Counted from the first letter of the stretch, positions 54,007-63,853 are shown. The stretch: 64,000 nt of DNA from Notolepis coatsorum (GCA_963971535.1 OZ020589.1:93251182-93315181), one strand, 5' to 3'. Made by a program: numbers and translations. Notes: generated from the letters alone by a model not told the origin.

Positions 54007-54313
54007 TTATAAATGTATGTTATGGCAATTCATGATGTATTTTTGTAAGTTTGGGTCCCGGGGAAACACCAAATTTCTCTTTTGGGTTTCGAGCTGAAAA
54101 AGTTTGGGAACGGCCACGTCCTTCCCCTGGTCCGCCGTAAGTCCTAAATCATGTCTGTAGCGACATTCACTGCCCATCAAGCGTTGCAAGGTTGCTGCTT
54201 GCACCTCCTTTACCTTGTCTTTCAATCCCGCTGCCATGTAGTCCTCAAATTCCATTCAGAAATTGTCCCAGTTACTTGCGAGATCGCCGTTCATCTTCAT
54301 CTCCTCTGGCATA
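54007..54313 (-). pseudogene. Mag-like Gypsy gag N-terminal fragment
   Basis: The minus strand from an ATG at 54313 reads MPEEMKMNGDLASNWDNF, then a TGA, then EFEDYMAAGLKDKVKEVQAA and LQRLMGSECRY. This matches the N-terminus of Mag-type gag proteins. It ends without the rest of the element. It is a relic close to the L1 insertion site, and no relationship to Gypsy-3 was shown. Confidence 0.55.
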
Positions 54314-54319
54314 GAACCC

Positions 54320-55246
54320 TGTGTAATGGAGCATTCGGAGCATCTGCTCTCCCACTATTGAACTTGGGGGAGCAAAGGTATGCTCTTGCTCCACCACTTT
54401 TTGATCATATGAAAAATATGATATACCCCCCCCAATATATAAATGTAACCATAACTACGTAATTTCAATCAAATTAATAATACGCAATGACACTTAATAG
54501 CAAGTTTTTAAGTTTCCAAAGATTGCGACCCCCCCCGTGCCCCCCCATATGGTTTGATCCAGTGCCTCTCCCACCCCCAGCAGAGCAGACAGTGGCGCAC
54601 GGCGCTGGCGCTGCAGGTAGGCTGAGTGTAAATATCAAAGGCCACCAAGTGTGTCATTTGGTGGCAGGCAGGATTTTCCAGTAAGTTGTTTATTATTTAT
54701 GTTAGACATGTCTTTACTATTGAGTGGTAGAACTTCTACCACGCAATACAATAAAAGTGTTTCACGTCCCGAAATGCCATCTGGTCTTACCGTAAATCCT
54801 CTAATAATAATAATAGTAACAAAGTTTCCCTCTGGTTGGCGTTAGCTTTAGTGCTAGCCGCTAGCTAACGTTGTCATATTATCTAGATATGTGGTGTCAG
54901 CTGGATAATGTTGACTTCGTTTGCAAATTTTATTCTATAATATATTCTATATATTCTATATGGCAGACGAGCAGGGCCGTATTAACGACGGCCGCGGCCC
55001 GTGGGCCGCTAGTGACGAGGCCCCCCAAAAATTATTAATAATAATAATGCAATAAAAGTCTGAAAATGAAGGGATTATGTCCATGAGTGTCATTTTTAGA
55101 AATTAAGGCCTGCCTCTTATATAAGCCTCTCTTATAAAGGCCTGGTGCTCTTTGCAGCTGAGGTAAATAGAAGACCCGTCCTATATTTGAGGATTTACGG
55201 TAAATCAAGATGTTCAATTATCTTAAGGTACAATACCTGAAATGAA
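54320..55246. other. No gene recognised
   Basis: AT-rich sequence with C-runs near 54427 and 54532 and a patch near 54970-55020 (GGCCGCGGCCCGTGGGCCGC) of the type found in fish repeats. No coding frame with a known domain. Confidence 0.4.
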
Positions 55247-55375
<129 letters not shown>

Positions 55376-55390
55376 AGCCAACCAGGTAAC

Positions 55391-55455
55391 ATGGCAGAAA
55401 AAAGAAAGAATACAGACATCAGAGCATTTTTCAGTACACCAAAACGCAAAGTAAG
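55391..55455 (+). other. Possible first exon of a transposase-like gene
   Basis: ATG at 55391 begins MAEKRKNTDIRAFFSTPKRK, followed at once by GTAAGA, a splice-donor consensus. Short N-terminal peptides with D-I-R-x-F-F occur in fish hAT-type transposase genes and look like PCNA-binding motifs. No downstream exon was identified in this window, so it may be an isolated relic. Confidence 0.35.
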
Positions 55456-55617
55456 AACCCTAGTAGCCTAATAGCTCAAAGATTTAAAGGGCGGGCTCCA
55501 CAAATAATGGATTGCACGGTGTTAATTGCACCCTTACTTACAATTCATTATGAATTGTAAATGGGGGACCCTGATGTAAACTAAACAAAAGTCTTTCTCT
55601 GGTCTGCATCCCCTTAA

Positions 55618-55740
55618 CAATTGTGTGTATTGAGCCGTACTATATTGTACCCATTCTGCAATATGTTAATAACATTTTTAATCAATCAATAACAGATTGC
55701 AGAATGGGTACAGTACAGTACGGCTCAATACACACAATTG
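55618..55740. mobile_element. TTAA fold-back MITE (123 bp, near-perfect palindrome)
   Basis: It is bounded by TTAA (55614-55617 and 55741-55744), with ends CAATTGTGTGTATTGAGCCG and its complement at the other side. The two arms pair along almost the whole length. It sits in a dispersed repeat whose empty form is at 23822-23825. A half copy is at 19134-19189. TTAA targeting suggests piggyBac-type mobilisation. Confidence 0.8.
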
Positions 55741-55744
55741 TTAA

Positions 55745-55891
55745 GGAAAATAGGCTATATTTACAGCAGACCCTGTTATTGTTCCTTGTTGGTATTTTTT
55801 ATCTCTTATAAAAAACTTGGCCTATTTGAAAGGAGATTGATTTAATAAAAATAAAAGAGCTAAAAATCAATATACAGTATATATACAGTAT
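55745..55891. other. Short AT-rich spacer
   Basis: Nothing recognised. It ends in TATATACAGTAT, the target of Gypsy-5. Confidence 0.4.
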
Positions 55892-56062
55892 TGTGGTGTC
55901 ACATTAAGGGAGTCTCTCACGCCAGAGTTGACGCGTCACAGGGGAGGAGATATAGGGGAGTGGAGGTGTGTGTACGGGGATTCTGTGAATGAATAAAGTA
56001 GGAAGTCACTGAAGGACCTGTCACGCGCATTATTGTATCGCCTCTTCCTTCAACTTCCCACA
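55892..56062 (+). repeat. Gypsy-5 5' LTR
   Basis: TGTGGTGTCACATTAAGG...CTTCCCACA. It matches 59538-59709 except for about one substitution and one G. The first 107 bases pair with the inverted copy at 56063-56168. Confidence 0.9.
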
Positions 56063-56457
56063 TTATTCATTCACAGAATCCCCCGTACACACACCTCCAC
56101 TCCCCTATATCTCCTCCCCTGTGACGCGTCAACTCTGGCGTGAGAGACTCCCTTAATGTGACACCACACAGGCCCCCCCCGAACACCCAGAGTAGACATA
56201 CCCTGCAACCCCAACCCATACCAAAAAAAAACCAAAGTACTCAGCCCCTCGTAGGAGGCCTGACTACCCGACCATAACGACTGCGCTTAACAGTCAGGGG
56301 GGAAGGGGGAAGGGCACGAGCCGGCGGCCGTCCGCGCCGGCGGCGAGGCTGGACTGGGGGAGAGTCCGGGGCTGCTGCCGGGGTAGAGGCAGACACGGGC
56401 CGCAAAATTGCGGCAGGAGTGGGGTTGGGTGGACGGCCACGCCGTCGGGGCTGAGCC
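56063..56457 (-). repeat. Inverted copy of the Gypsy-5 3' end, without the LINE
   Basis: The minus strand gives the last pol codons (QPRRRGRPPNPTPAAILRPV), the 3' UTR, the polypurine tract and the first ~107 bp of the LTR. The point where the plus-strand copy carries a LINE is uninterrupted here (GTTAAGCGCAGTCGTTATGG). Confidence 0.88.
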
Positions 56458-57000
56458 CGCTCCAATAGCCCTCACGACCGATGCCTCGGACTATGCTGTG
56501 GGGGCGGTGTGTGATCAGTGGGTGGCCGGCGCCTGGCAGCCTCTGGCCTTTTTCAGCAGGACACTGCGGGACAACGAGAGGAAATACAGCACGTTTGACA
56601 GGGAGCTGCTGGCCCTTTTCCTCGCCACGCGTCATTTTAGGTTCCTGTTGGAGGGCCGGGAGTTCACCGCTTTCGTGGACCACAAGCCTCTGACCTTTGC
56701 CATGGCTAAGACCACGGAACCATGGTCGGCACGGCAGCAGCGCCAACTGTCCGCCATTTCGGAATTCCCCGCGGACCTGCAGCATGTGGCGGGCAAGGAC
56801 AACCTGGTGGCTGACTGCCTCTCCAGAGTGCGGGTCAACACTGTGCACCTGGGTGTGGACTACGCAGCCATGGCAGTTGACCAGTGCACGGACATGGACA
56901 TCCAGGCATTCAGGACGGCCACGACAGGACTGAGACTGGAGGATGTGGTGTTCCAGGACAGTAAGGCCACGCTCCTCTGCAATGTCTCCACAGGCCGACC
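56458..57000 (+). pseudogene. Gypsy-5 RNase H fragment
   Basis: The frame starts mid-gene directly at the inversion junction: PIALTTDASDYAVGAV (first catalytic Asp), STFDRELLALFLATRHFRF (catalytic Glu), FVDHKPLTFA (second Asp) and NLVADCLSRV. RT is absent. The frame ends in a missense tail after CNVSTG because of a small deletion or frameshift before the integrase zinc domain. Confidence 0.85.
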
Positions 57001-58154
57001 GCCGCCGCATTTACGATGCTATACATGCTTTGTCGCACCCGGGGGTGAAGGCATCAGTTAAGCTGGTGGGGGCTAGGTTCTTCTGGCCGGGCCTCAGGAA
57101 GGACGTCAAGGGGTGGGCTGCCTCTTGTGTAGCGTGCCAGCGTGCCAAGGTGCATCGGCACACTAAGGCCCCGCTGGGGCCATTTCTCATCCCCGAGAGA
57201 TGTTTTGATCACGTTAACGTGGACCTGGTGGGCCCGCTGCCCCCCTCCCAGGGGTTCACTCACCTGCTGACCATGGTGGACAGGACCACCAGGTGGCCGG
57301 AGGCTGTGCCCCTGTCATCCACTACATCGGCGGACGTGGCTCGGGCGTTCATCTCCACCTGGGTGGCCCATTTCGGTACCCCTGCGGATCTAACTTCGGA
57401 CAGAGGGCCCCAGTTCACGTCAGAGTTGTGGAGCGCCGTGGCGGAGAGTTTGGGGGTGAAACTCCACCGCACTGTGGCATACAACCCGCAGGCAAATGGT
57501 CTCTGTGAGCGTTTCCACCGCACTATGAAGGCTGCTCTCCGGGCGGCTCTTACGGACAGTAATTGGGTTGACCGTTTGCCGTGGGTCATGCTAGGCCTGC
57601 GCTCGGCCCCAAAGGAGGATCTGCAGTCATCTTCGGCTGAGCTCGTGTTGGGTCAGCCGCTGAGAGTCCCTGGGGAGTTCCTCCCAGGTGCCACAGCCCC
57701 CTGGTCAGCTGCGACTCATCGCTTGGCCATCCGAGACGCCGCCAGTACTTTCGCTCCCGTGCCCGCACATCACTGTTTTCCCCTGTCCTACATCCCCAAG
57801 GACTTGATGTCAGCCCCGTACGTGTTCATCCGCCGCGATGCCCACCGATCTCCACTCCAGGCTCCGTACGATGGGCCCTTCCGGGTCCTGGAAGCGGGAC
57901 CCAAGAGCTTTATGGTGGACAGAGGGGGGCTTCAGGAGCGGATATCGGTGGACCGTTTGAAGCCTGCACACGTGGCCCCGGACGGGCCGGTGGAGCTGGC
58001 TCAGCCCCGACGGCGCGGCCGTCCACCCAACCCCACTCCTGCCGCAATTTTGCGGCCTGTGTCTGCCTCTACCCCGGCAGCAGTCCCGGACTCTCCCCCA
58101 GTCCAGCCTCGCCGCCGGCGCGGACGGCCGCCGGCTCGTGCCCTTCTCCCCTGA
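57000..58154 (+). pseudogene. Gypsy-5 integrase and pol C-terminus
   Basis: From about ADRRRIYDAIH the frame encodes the zinc domain (HALSHPGVK...CVACQ), the catalytic core ([22 protein letters not shown], and NPQANGLCERFHRTM as D, D, E), an SH3-like C-terminal domain (YDGPFRVLEAGPKSFMVD, then SVDRLKPAH) and a basic PRRRGRPP tail. The open frame nominally starts earlier (56943) in an unrelated phase. It would insert element DNA into chromosomes, but it lacks an upstream start and partner domains. Its segment 57716-58008 recurs at 62136-62428. Confidence 0.88.
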
Positions 58155-58161
58155 CTGTTAA

Positions 58162-59421
58162 CATTTACATTTTTTACATTTAGTCATTTAGCTGACGCTT
58201 TTATCCAAAGCGACTTACAAGTTCTGTGCGACAAGACAGCAAGAAGGGTATAACTCTATCAGCTGAGTAACAATGTTCATCAAAGTGTTGCGTGTTACAG
58301 TGTAGGTTAGTTTATTAGGACAAGTGCATGACATTAAGGTTAGTCGGGGTTAGATTTTTTTATTTTATTTTTTTTTTTTTATCATTTCAGATAATGGTTG
58401 AAGAAGTGAGTCTTTAGTCGACGGCGAAAGATTGGACGGGATTCGGCTGTCCTAACTGGGATGGGTAGTTCATTCCACCATTGTGGGGCAAGGACTGAGA
58501 ATAGGCGGCTTCTCTTTGATGACCCTCCGGGAGCTTGGATAGGAGTAGATCTGAGGCGGCCAGAAGACGCAGAGCGTAGGGGTCTTGAGGGTGTGTAGTT
58601 AGAGACCATTGACCGGAGGTAGGCGGGAGCGGTTCCCTTTGCCGCACGGTATGCTAGGTCGAGGGCCTTGAAGCGGATACGTGCAGCAATGGGGAGCCAG
58701 TGCAGGTCCCTAAGAAGTGGGGTGACATGGGCTGACTTCGGTAGGTTTGAGATCAGGCGGGCCGCTGCATTTTGAATGAGTTGAAGAGGCTTGGTGGCAG
58801 TGGCCGGGAGGCCAGCTAGAAGTGCGTTGCAGTAGTCGAGGCGGGAGATGACTGTTGATTGGACGAGGAGTTGGGTGGCTTCTTTTGTCAGGAAGGGGCG
58901 TATCCTTCTGACGTTGCTCAGGAGGAATCTGCAGGTTCTGGTTGTCGCTGCGATGTGAGCAGAGAAGTTCAACTGGTCGTCGAGGACAACACCAAGGTTC
59001 TTGGCGGTCGGCGACGCGGTCACAGCTGCATTCTCGACTGTGATGGAGAGGTCGGTCAGGGGGGAGGATTTGGCCGGCAGGTGGAGCAATTCTGTTTTGC
59101 TTAGGTTCAGTTTGAGGTGGTTGGTCGTCATCCAGGCGGAGATGTCGGACAGACAGGCCGAGATCCGCTCAGAGACGTGGATATCTGAGGGAGGGAAGGA
59201 GAGGAAGAGTTGAGTATCATCGGCATAACAATGATATGAGAAGCCATGAGATGTGATAATGTTACCCAGTGATTTAGTGTAGAGGGAGAAGAGAAGGGGT
59301 CCTAGGACCGAGCCCTGGGGGACACCCGTCCGGAGGGGGCGGGTGGCCGACAGAGTCCCTCTCCATGACACTTGGTAGGAGCGGTCATTGAGGTATGATG
59401 TCAGCCATGTCAGCGCAGATC
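58162..59421 (-). mobile_element. L2-type LINE inserted in Gypsy-5
   Basis: A 5'-truncated LINE with a long ORF2 C-terminal frame (58382-59421). Its 3' UTR ends (plus strand 58162-58230) in the block ACATTTAGTCATTTAGCTGA common to fish LINEs. Comparison with the empty site in the inverted copy shows that the target was GTTAA/GCG/CAGTCG. Three bases (GCG) are missing and no clear TSD was found. Confidence 0.82.
58382..59421 (-). pseudogene. L2-type LINE reverse transcriptase fragment
   Basis: Visible RT blocks are GVPQGSVLGPLLFSLY, the catalytic CYADDTQLFL, LKLNLSKTE, and the C-terminal STVISRLDYCNALLAG and HWLPIAARIRFK, ending in RRRLKTHFFNHYLK. The frame is uninterrupted for about 345 codons but lacks endonuclease and the first RT blocks. 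Residues further upstream in the same frame (59422-59566) are antisense Gypsy-5 and not part of the protein. It copies LINE RNA at the target site in intact relatives. Confidence 0.85.
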
Positions 59422-59537
59422 CAGTCGTTATGGTCGGGTAGTCAGGCCTCCTACGAGGGGCTGAGTACTTTGGGTTTTTTTTTGGTATGGGTTGGGGTTG
59501 CAGGGTATGTCTACTCTGGGTGTTCGGGGGGGGCCTG

Positions 59538-59709
59538 TGTGGTGTCACATTAAGGGAGTCTCTCACGCCAGAGTTGATGCGTCACAGGGGAGGAGATATA
59601 GGGGAGTGGAGGTGTGTGTACGGGGGATTCTGTGAATGAATAAAGTAGGAAGTCACTGAAGGACCTGTCACGCGCATTATTGTATCGCCTCTTCCTTCAA
59701 CTTCCCACA
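59538..59709 (+). repeat. Gypsy-5 3' LTR
   Basis: Partner of 55892-56062, preceded by a G8CCTG polypurine tract (59525-59537). It is followed by GTAT, matching the left flank. Confidence 0.9.
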
Positions 59710-59713
59710 GTAT

Positions 59714-60419
59714 ATATATATATATTAATATATTATTATTATTATAGTAATTGGCTATCATACTGCAATATAAACTGAGTTTTATAGTGAAAAGAGCAGC
59801 TTTATTGGTCAAGATTGAAGGCTCTATATTGCAGGAAATTGCACGTACAGGTTCATTAAATGAAAATAATATCTGCCGTAGAGGGGGTCGTGCCAGACCC
59901 CCTCCAAACCACCACTCCAAAATAAAAAATTGCACCCCCACTTTCAACTATAACTAGGCGGCCATGTCCTCTGGTGGTGGTATCGATGTTGCCATGGTGA
60001 TGCTATGTTTTGTTTGTAGCTTAGCTTAGCTTAGATGTCATTTCGGGACCGATACCGGTCCCGTTGGGTGGAAGAGGTTAAGAACACGGAGCAAACCAGT
60101 CTGTCAAGTTAAGTGTGCTCCTCAGCACTCCTAAATGCTGCTCTCAGCCACGGCCGAATCCAAGCTTAGGGACGGTTGGGGAATCCCACAACCGGCCCTA
60201 AGATGTCTCAAATGGCCCTGAGAGCAAATTTCTTGTCATAAGTCCGTTGGAGAATGAGACCCATTGGTATTTATCAACATGGAGTGTGTGTAGGACCTGT
60301 GCACGCACGGTTGATAAATCCAGATTTTTCTGTGCGTAGAGACATTCTAAATCCCATGCTTAGGAACGAAAATAGAAAACTTTCTATGCATTATTGATAA
60401 ATGAGGGCCCTGGAGTTCA
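59714..60419. other. No gene recognised
   Basis: It begins with a (TA)n/TATTATTAT stretch used as the Gypsy-5 target. No coding frame or element ends identified. Confidence 0.45.
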
Positions 60420-60578
60420 GGAGCCTTTTTAATCTGGGCTTAGATCCGAACAAAATAGACTCTGGTTTGCCTAAGTGAAGTGAGACAGCCAATTGCTAAC
60501 CTTAGAGACTTCCTCTCCTAGCATTCTTTGGAGTGTACTCAGATCCTTATGGGAGATGAGCAAAGCTGAATCATCTGC

Positions 60579-60955
60579 TGTTAAGAGTAAAGGTAAAATG
60601 TCCTCAGTTGTGCTATTATGTGCTAAATATATATATATATATATCAATGTGTTCTCTGTATATATTATGCATTAGAATGCAGTAATGTTGTTGTAACACT
60701 ATGGGGCGCTCTAACTAAAGGTAGAGGCGCACATCTGTTTCACCATGCTGAGCCTATAAAAGGGGTGTGTCCACCTGCTCAGCTCTCTCTCTCTTCCTCT
60801 CTCAGCTGCACCTTGAAGTAGCAGGTGCACGCTGCAACAATGTTTATGCCAATGTGAAATAAACCAAGCCAAAAAGGCGAAAGAGTTCATCATCTCTCAT
60901 CGATTCCTTTCCTCCAAATGCAACGCAAAGATAAGCTGCAGTCATTATCCTAACA
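60579..60955 (+). mobile_element. Solo LTR (377 bp)
   Basis: The ends are TGTTA...TAACA, with a perfect 5-bp TSD TCTGC (60574-60578 and 60956-60960). It has a TATAAAAG (60755-60762) and a downstream AATAAA (60858-60863), so it is in plus orientation. No internal region is present, consistent with LTR-LTR recombination. Parent element not identified. Confidence 0.82.
60755..60762 (+). promoter_or_regulatory. TATA box of the solo LTR
   Basis: TATAAAAG, about 100 bases upstream of AATAAA in the same LTR. Confidence 0.55.
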
Positions 60956-61080
60956 TCTGCAAATAAGAATAAATTACAAGAACATGCATCTCTCATATAA
61001 TTTATGTACAATAAAAATAGCAATGGTCCTAAAACACTTCCTTGCGGCACCCCACAAACTATTGGTTTGGCATTTGACAT

Positions 61081-61250
61081 AAATCAATACATCTACACAT
61101 ACTGTAACCATATCCTGGTGTCTTGTGTCTTGGTTTAAGCCTGAACTAATACATCTACACATAACCATATCCCGGTGTCTTGAGTCTTGGTTTAAGCCTG
61201 AACTAATACATCTACACATAACCATATCCCGGTGTCTTGTGTCTTGGTTT
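61081..61250. repeat. About 61-bp minisatellite, left part (three units)
   Basis: Units contain AATACATCTACACATA, then CCATATCCCGGTGTCTTG, then GGTTTAAGCCTGAAC. The array resumes at 62888-63004, so the LINE at 61268-62887 was inserted into it. Confidence 0.88.
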
Positions 61251-61267
61251 AAGACACAAGACACCGG

Positions 61268-62887
61268 TCGACCATTCCACACTAAGCTGATTCTCATCCT
61301 ACTTGAGCGACCGCTCCTTTTCGGTCAGTTTGGGTGGACACTCCTCCCCCACAGCTAGTCTACTGTATGGGGTCCCGCAAGGTTCCATCCTGGCCCCCAT
61401 ACTCTTCTCAATCTACATGCTCCCGCTGGCCGAAATCATCCAGAAACACAATATTTCATACCACTTTTATGCCGATGACTCCCAAATCTACCTTCCCCTC
61501 AACCCCTCTGACACAGCTAACCTAGACTCCCTTAAAAACGGTCTCAGGGACATAAAAAGCTGGATGGCCCACAACTACCTGAAGGCTAAATGAAAACAAA
61601 ACAGAGTTAATTTTGTTTGGCCCCCCTCCTCCACCAAAACACTCTCCAACAGCCTAGGACAACTCTCCACCCACTTCAAACCCCACGTCAAGAGCCTGGG
61701 CGTAATATTTGACCCAGAGCTCAAATTCGGAGGTAATTCGCAGGTAAATGCTGTAGTAAAATCATGCTTTTTCCAACTCCGTAACATCACTAAAATAAAA
61801 ACAATCCTATCACCCGTTGACCTGGAAAGAGTAGTAAACGCATTCATCACATCACGCCTTGACTACTGCAATGCCCTCTACACCGGCATTAGTCAGGGAG
61901 CCATGTCCCGCTCTCAAATGGTACAACACTCGGCAGCTAGGTTCCTTACCGGCACCAAAAAGAGAGAACACATTTCACCAGTTCTAGCCTCCCTACACTG
62001 GCTCCCAGTCCCACTTAGAATATATTTCAAAATCCTCCTCCTCACCTTTAAGGCACTATCGGGTGCAGCACCCCTATACATCACCGAGCTCATCACCCCC
62101 TACTCAGCACCCAGGTCACTAAGATCATCCAACCATCATCGCTTGGCCATCCGAGACGCCGCCAGTACTTTCGCTCCCGTGCCCGCACATCACTGTTTTC
62201 CCCTGTCCTACATCCCCAAGGACTTGATGTCAGCCCCGTACGTGTTCATCCGCCGCGATGCCCACCGATCTCCACTCCAGGCTCCGTACGATGGGCCCTT
62301 CCGGGTCCTGGAAGCGGGACCCAAGAGCTTTATGGTGGACAGAGGGGGGCTTCAGGAGCGGATATCGGTGGACCGTTTGAAGCCTGCACACGTGGCCCCG
62401 GACGGGCCGGTGGAGCTGGCTCAGCCCCCCCCCCCCCCCCCCCCCCCGCACCAGACTCAAAAAGAGAGGCGATCGCTCTTTCAAGGCTGTGGCCCCCAAG
62501 CTGTGGAACCAGCTACCCCTGGAGATCCGATCTGCCGCCTCGCTGGAGACATTTAAGGCCCGACTAAAAACCCACTTTTACTCCCTAGCCTTCAATAAAC
62601 CCTGATTTTCCCACACCCTAACTCACACACTCCCATGCAATTTTATCCTGCCCCCTCCCCCTTGTATCTCATCTTGTCCCCTGTGTGCTATATTGTACTT
62701 TGTGCTTCCCTATCCGTGTGTTGGCCTACTGTTGTCCTATTCTCTGAATGTACTGTCTCGTCCTGCTGTGCCTTTTTGTATTTTTTATTTTTGTATTTTA
62801 TATTATGACATTTTATGCTTTGATTGTACAGCACTTTGGTTGGCTCTTGAGTTCTTAAATGTGCTTTGTAAATAAATGACTTGACTT
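61268..62887 (+). mobile_element. L2-type LINE, 5'-truncated, carrying a Gypsy-5 patch
   Basis: ORF2 pieces: YGVPQGSILAPILFSIYMLP and FYADDSQIYLPL (about 61365-61500), a frame break near 61590, then KSLGVIFDPELKFGG and SRLDYCNALYTG, and HWLPVPLRIYFK before the patch (62136-62428). After the patch the end of ORF2 resumes in another frame (KLWNQLPLEIRSAASLETFK). The 3' UTR has TGTAAATAAATGACTTGAC at its end. It is inactive. Confidence 0.82.
62136..62428 (+). repeat. 293-bp copy of Gypsy-5 integrase inside the LINE
   Basis: Reads the same as 57716-58008 over its full length (starting TCATCGCTTGGCC and ending CTCAGCCCC), with no difference that I could find. It is bounded on the right by a run of 23 C (62425-62447). 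LINE ORF2 sequence lies on both sides. No TSD is evident. Confidence 0.9.
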
Positions 62888-63004
62888 TGTTTAAGCCTGA
62901 ACTAATACATCTACACATAACCATATCCCGGTATCTTGTGTCTTGGTTTAAGCCTGAACTAATTCATCTACACATACCCATATCCCGGTGTCTTGTGTCT
63001 TGGT
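62888..63004. repeat. About 61-bp minisatellite, right part (two units)
   Basis: Same unit as 61081-61250, in the same orientation, beginning TTTAAGCCTGAACTAATACA. Confidence 0.88.
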
Positions 63005-63012
63005 TTAAGCAC

Positions 63013-63141
63013 GTTAGCCTAGCTTAGCACAATGAATGGAAGCGGACATGGCCAGTTAGCCTTCGAGAGAGGTGTTAGATGGACAATGCCTAGGCTAACC
63101 AGCCATGTCCGCTTCCATTCATTGTGCTAAGCTAGGCTAAC
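63013..63141. repeat. Snap-back repeat with 40-bp arms
   Basis: Arms 63013-63052 and 63102-63141 are perfect complements (GTTAGCCTAGCTTAGCACAA at the outer end), separated by 49 bases. It can fold into a long hairpin. The wider unit to 63253 is bounded by TTAA on both sides (63005-63008, 63254-63257), but its outer ends are not inverted copies. Confidence 0.8.
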
Positions 63142-63458
63142 GCGCAGCCAGATAGCTTTCTACTGAACGCACATGAGAGGAAACTGTATCTATCTTCGTG
63201 TCTCTCTCTGGAGAAGACAATAAGCGAATTTCCCAAAATGTTGGCGTGTTCCTTTAACCTCAACCTCAATTGACTACGTGGTCAATAATGACGTTAGGAG
63301 AATGTAAATCCTGCTGTTTATTGGACCTATATATCCATACTCCAGCCTTTCCTAGACCTAAATGGATGAAAATTACCCCCGACCTCTGCGTACGTGTTCC
63401 CCACTCTCTCCACAAATTCCCAGTGATTTATTTTCTGTAGCCTATAATAATGTATGGA
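63142..63458. other. No gene recognised
   Basis: Contains GAATTTCCCAAAATGTTGGC, of a type common in fish DNA-element ends, followed by unassigned sequence. Confidence 0.4.
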
Positions 63459-63466
63459 CTAGAAAG

Positions 63467-63845
63467 TAGGGATGCTCGATATTGGCTTTTTTCCCGATAC
63501 CGATATACCGATATTGTCCAACTCTTAATTTCCGATACCGATATCAACCGATACCGATATATGCAGGGTCCCCCCCCCCCCCCCCCCAAAATGGAATAAT
63601 TTCAGGTAATTAACATTACATATCTCTTGTTGTGGAATTAACACAACATTATGCATACTTTTGACAATAAATAAAATCAGAATTTGTTCTTACTTGCTTG
63701 CCTGGGTAAATAAAGGTTATAGAAATGTAAAAAAAAATTATTATTATTATTTTTTTGAAAACCGATACCAATATTTTACGATATCACATTTTAATGCCGA
63801 TATCGGCCGATAATATCGGTAGGCCGATAATATCGGACATCCCTA
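63467..63845 (+). mobile_element. hAT-type MITE copy 3 (379 bp)
   Basis: The same TAGGGATG/CATCCCTA ends and CCGATATCGG motifs as copies 1 and 2. Perfect 8-bp TSD CTAGAAAG (63459-63466 and 63846-63853). A run of 17 or more C (about 63570-63587) has expanded where copy 2 has a short C stretch. Confidence 0.92.
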
Positions 63846-63853
63846 CTAGAAAG

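Larger units (their letters stand above)
55892..59709 (+). mobile_element. Gypsy-5: rearranged Ty3/Gypsy element with inverted 3' end
   Basis: Outer LTRs (55892-56062 and 59538-59709, about 171-172 bp) lie in the same orientation with a GTAT duplication (55888-55891 and 59710-59713). Inside, gag, protease and RT are missing. In their place 56063-56457 is an inverted copy of the element's own 3' end (part of the LTR, polypurine tract, 3' UTR and the last pol codons). RNase H, integrase and the true 3' end follow in the plus orientation, with a LINE inserted at 58162-59421. Confidence 0.88.
60420..61080 (-). mobile_element. LINE RT fragment split by a solo LTR
   Basis: Minus-strand RT pieces are CGVPQGSVLGPLLFLLYINY and NLFLFAD to the right of the solo LTR (60956-61080), and ADDSALLISHKDLSTLQ to the left (about 60520-60578). 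The insertion therefore fell in the catalytic F-A-D-D motif. The left part degenerates within about 150 bp. The right end stops at the minisatellite. Confidence 0.72.

Noticed and set aside
63009..63253. Called at first a piggyBac element because of TTAA on both sides
   Set aside because: The terminal sequences inside the TTAAs are not inverted repeats of each other, so only the 40-bp hairpin was annotated.
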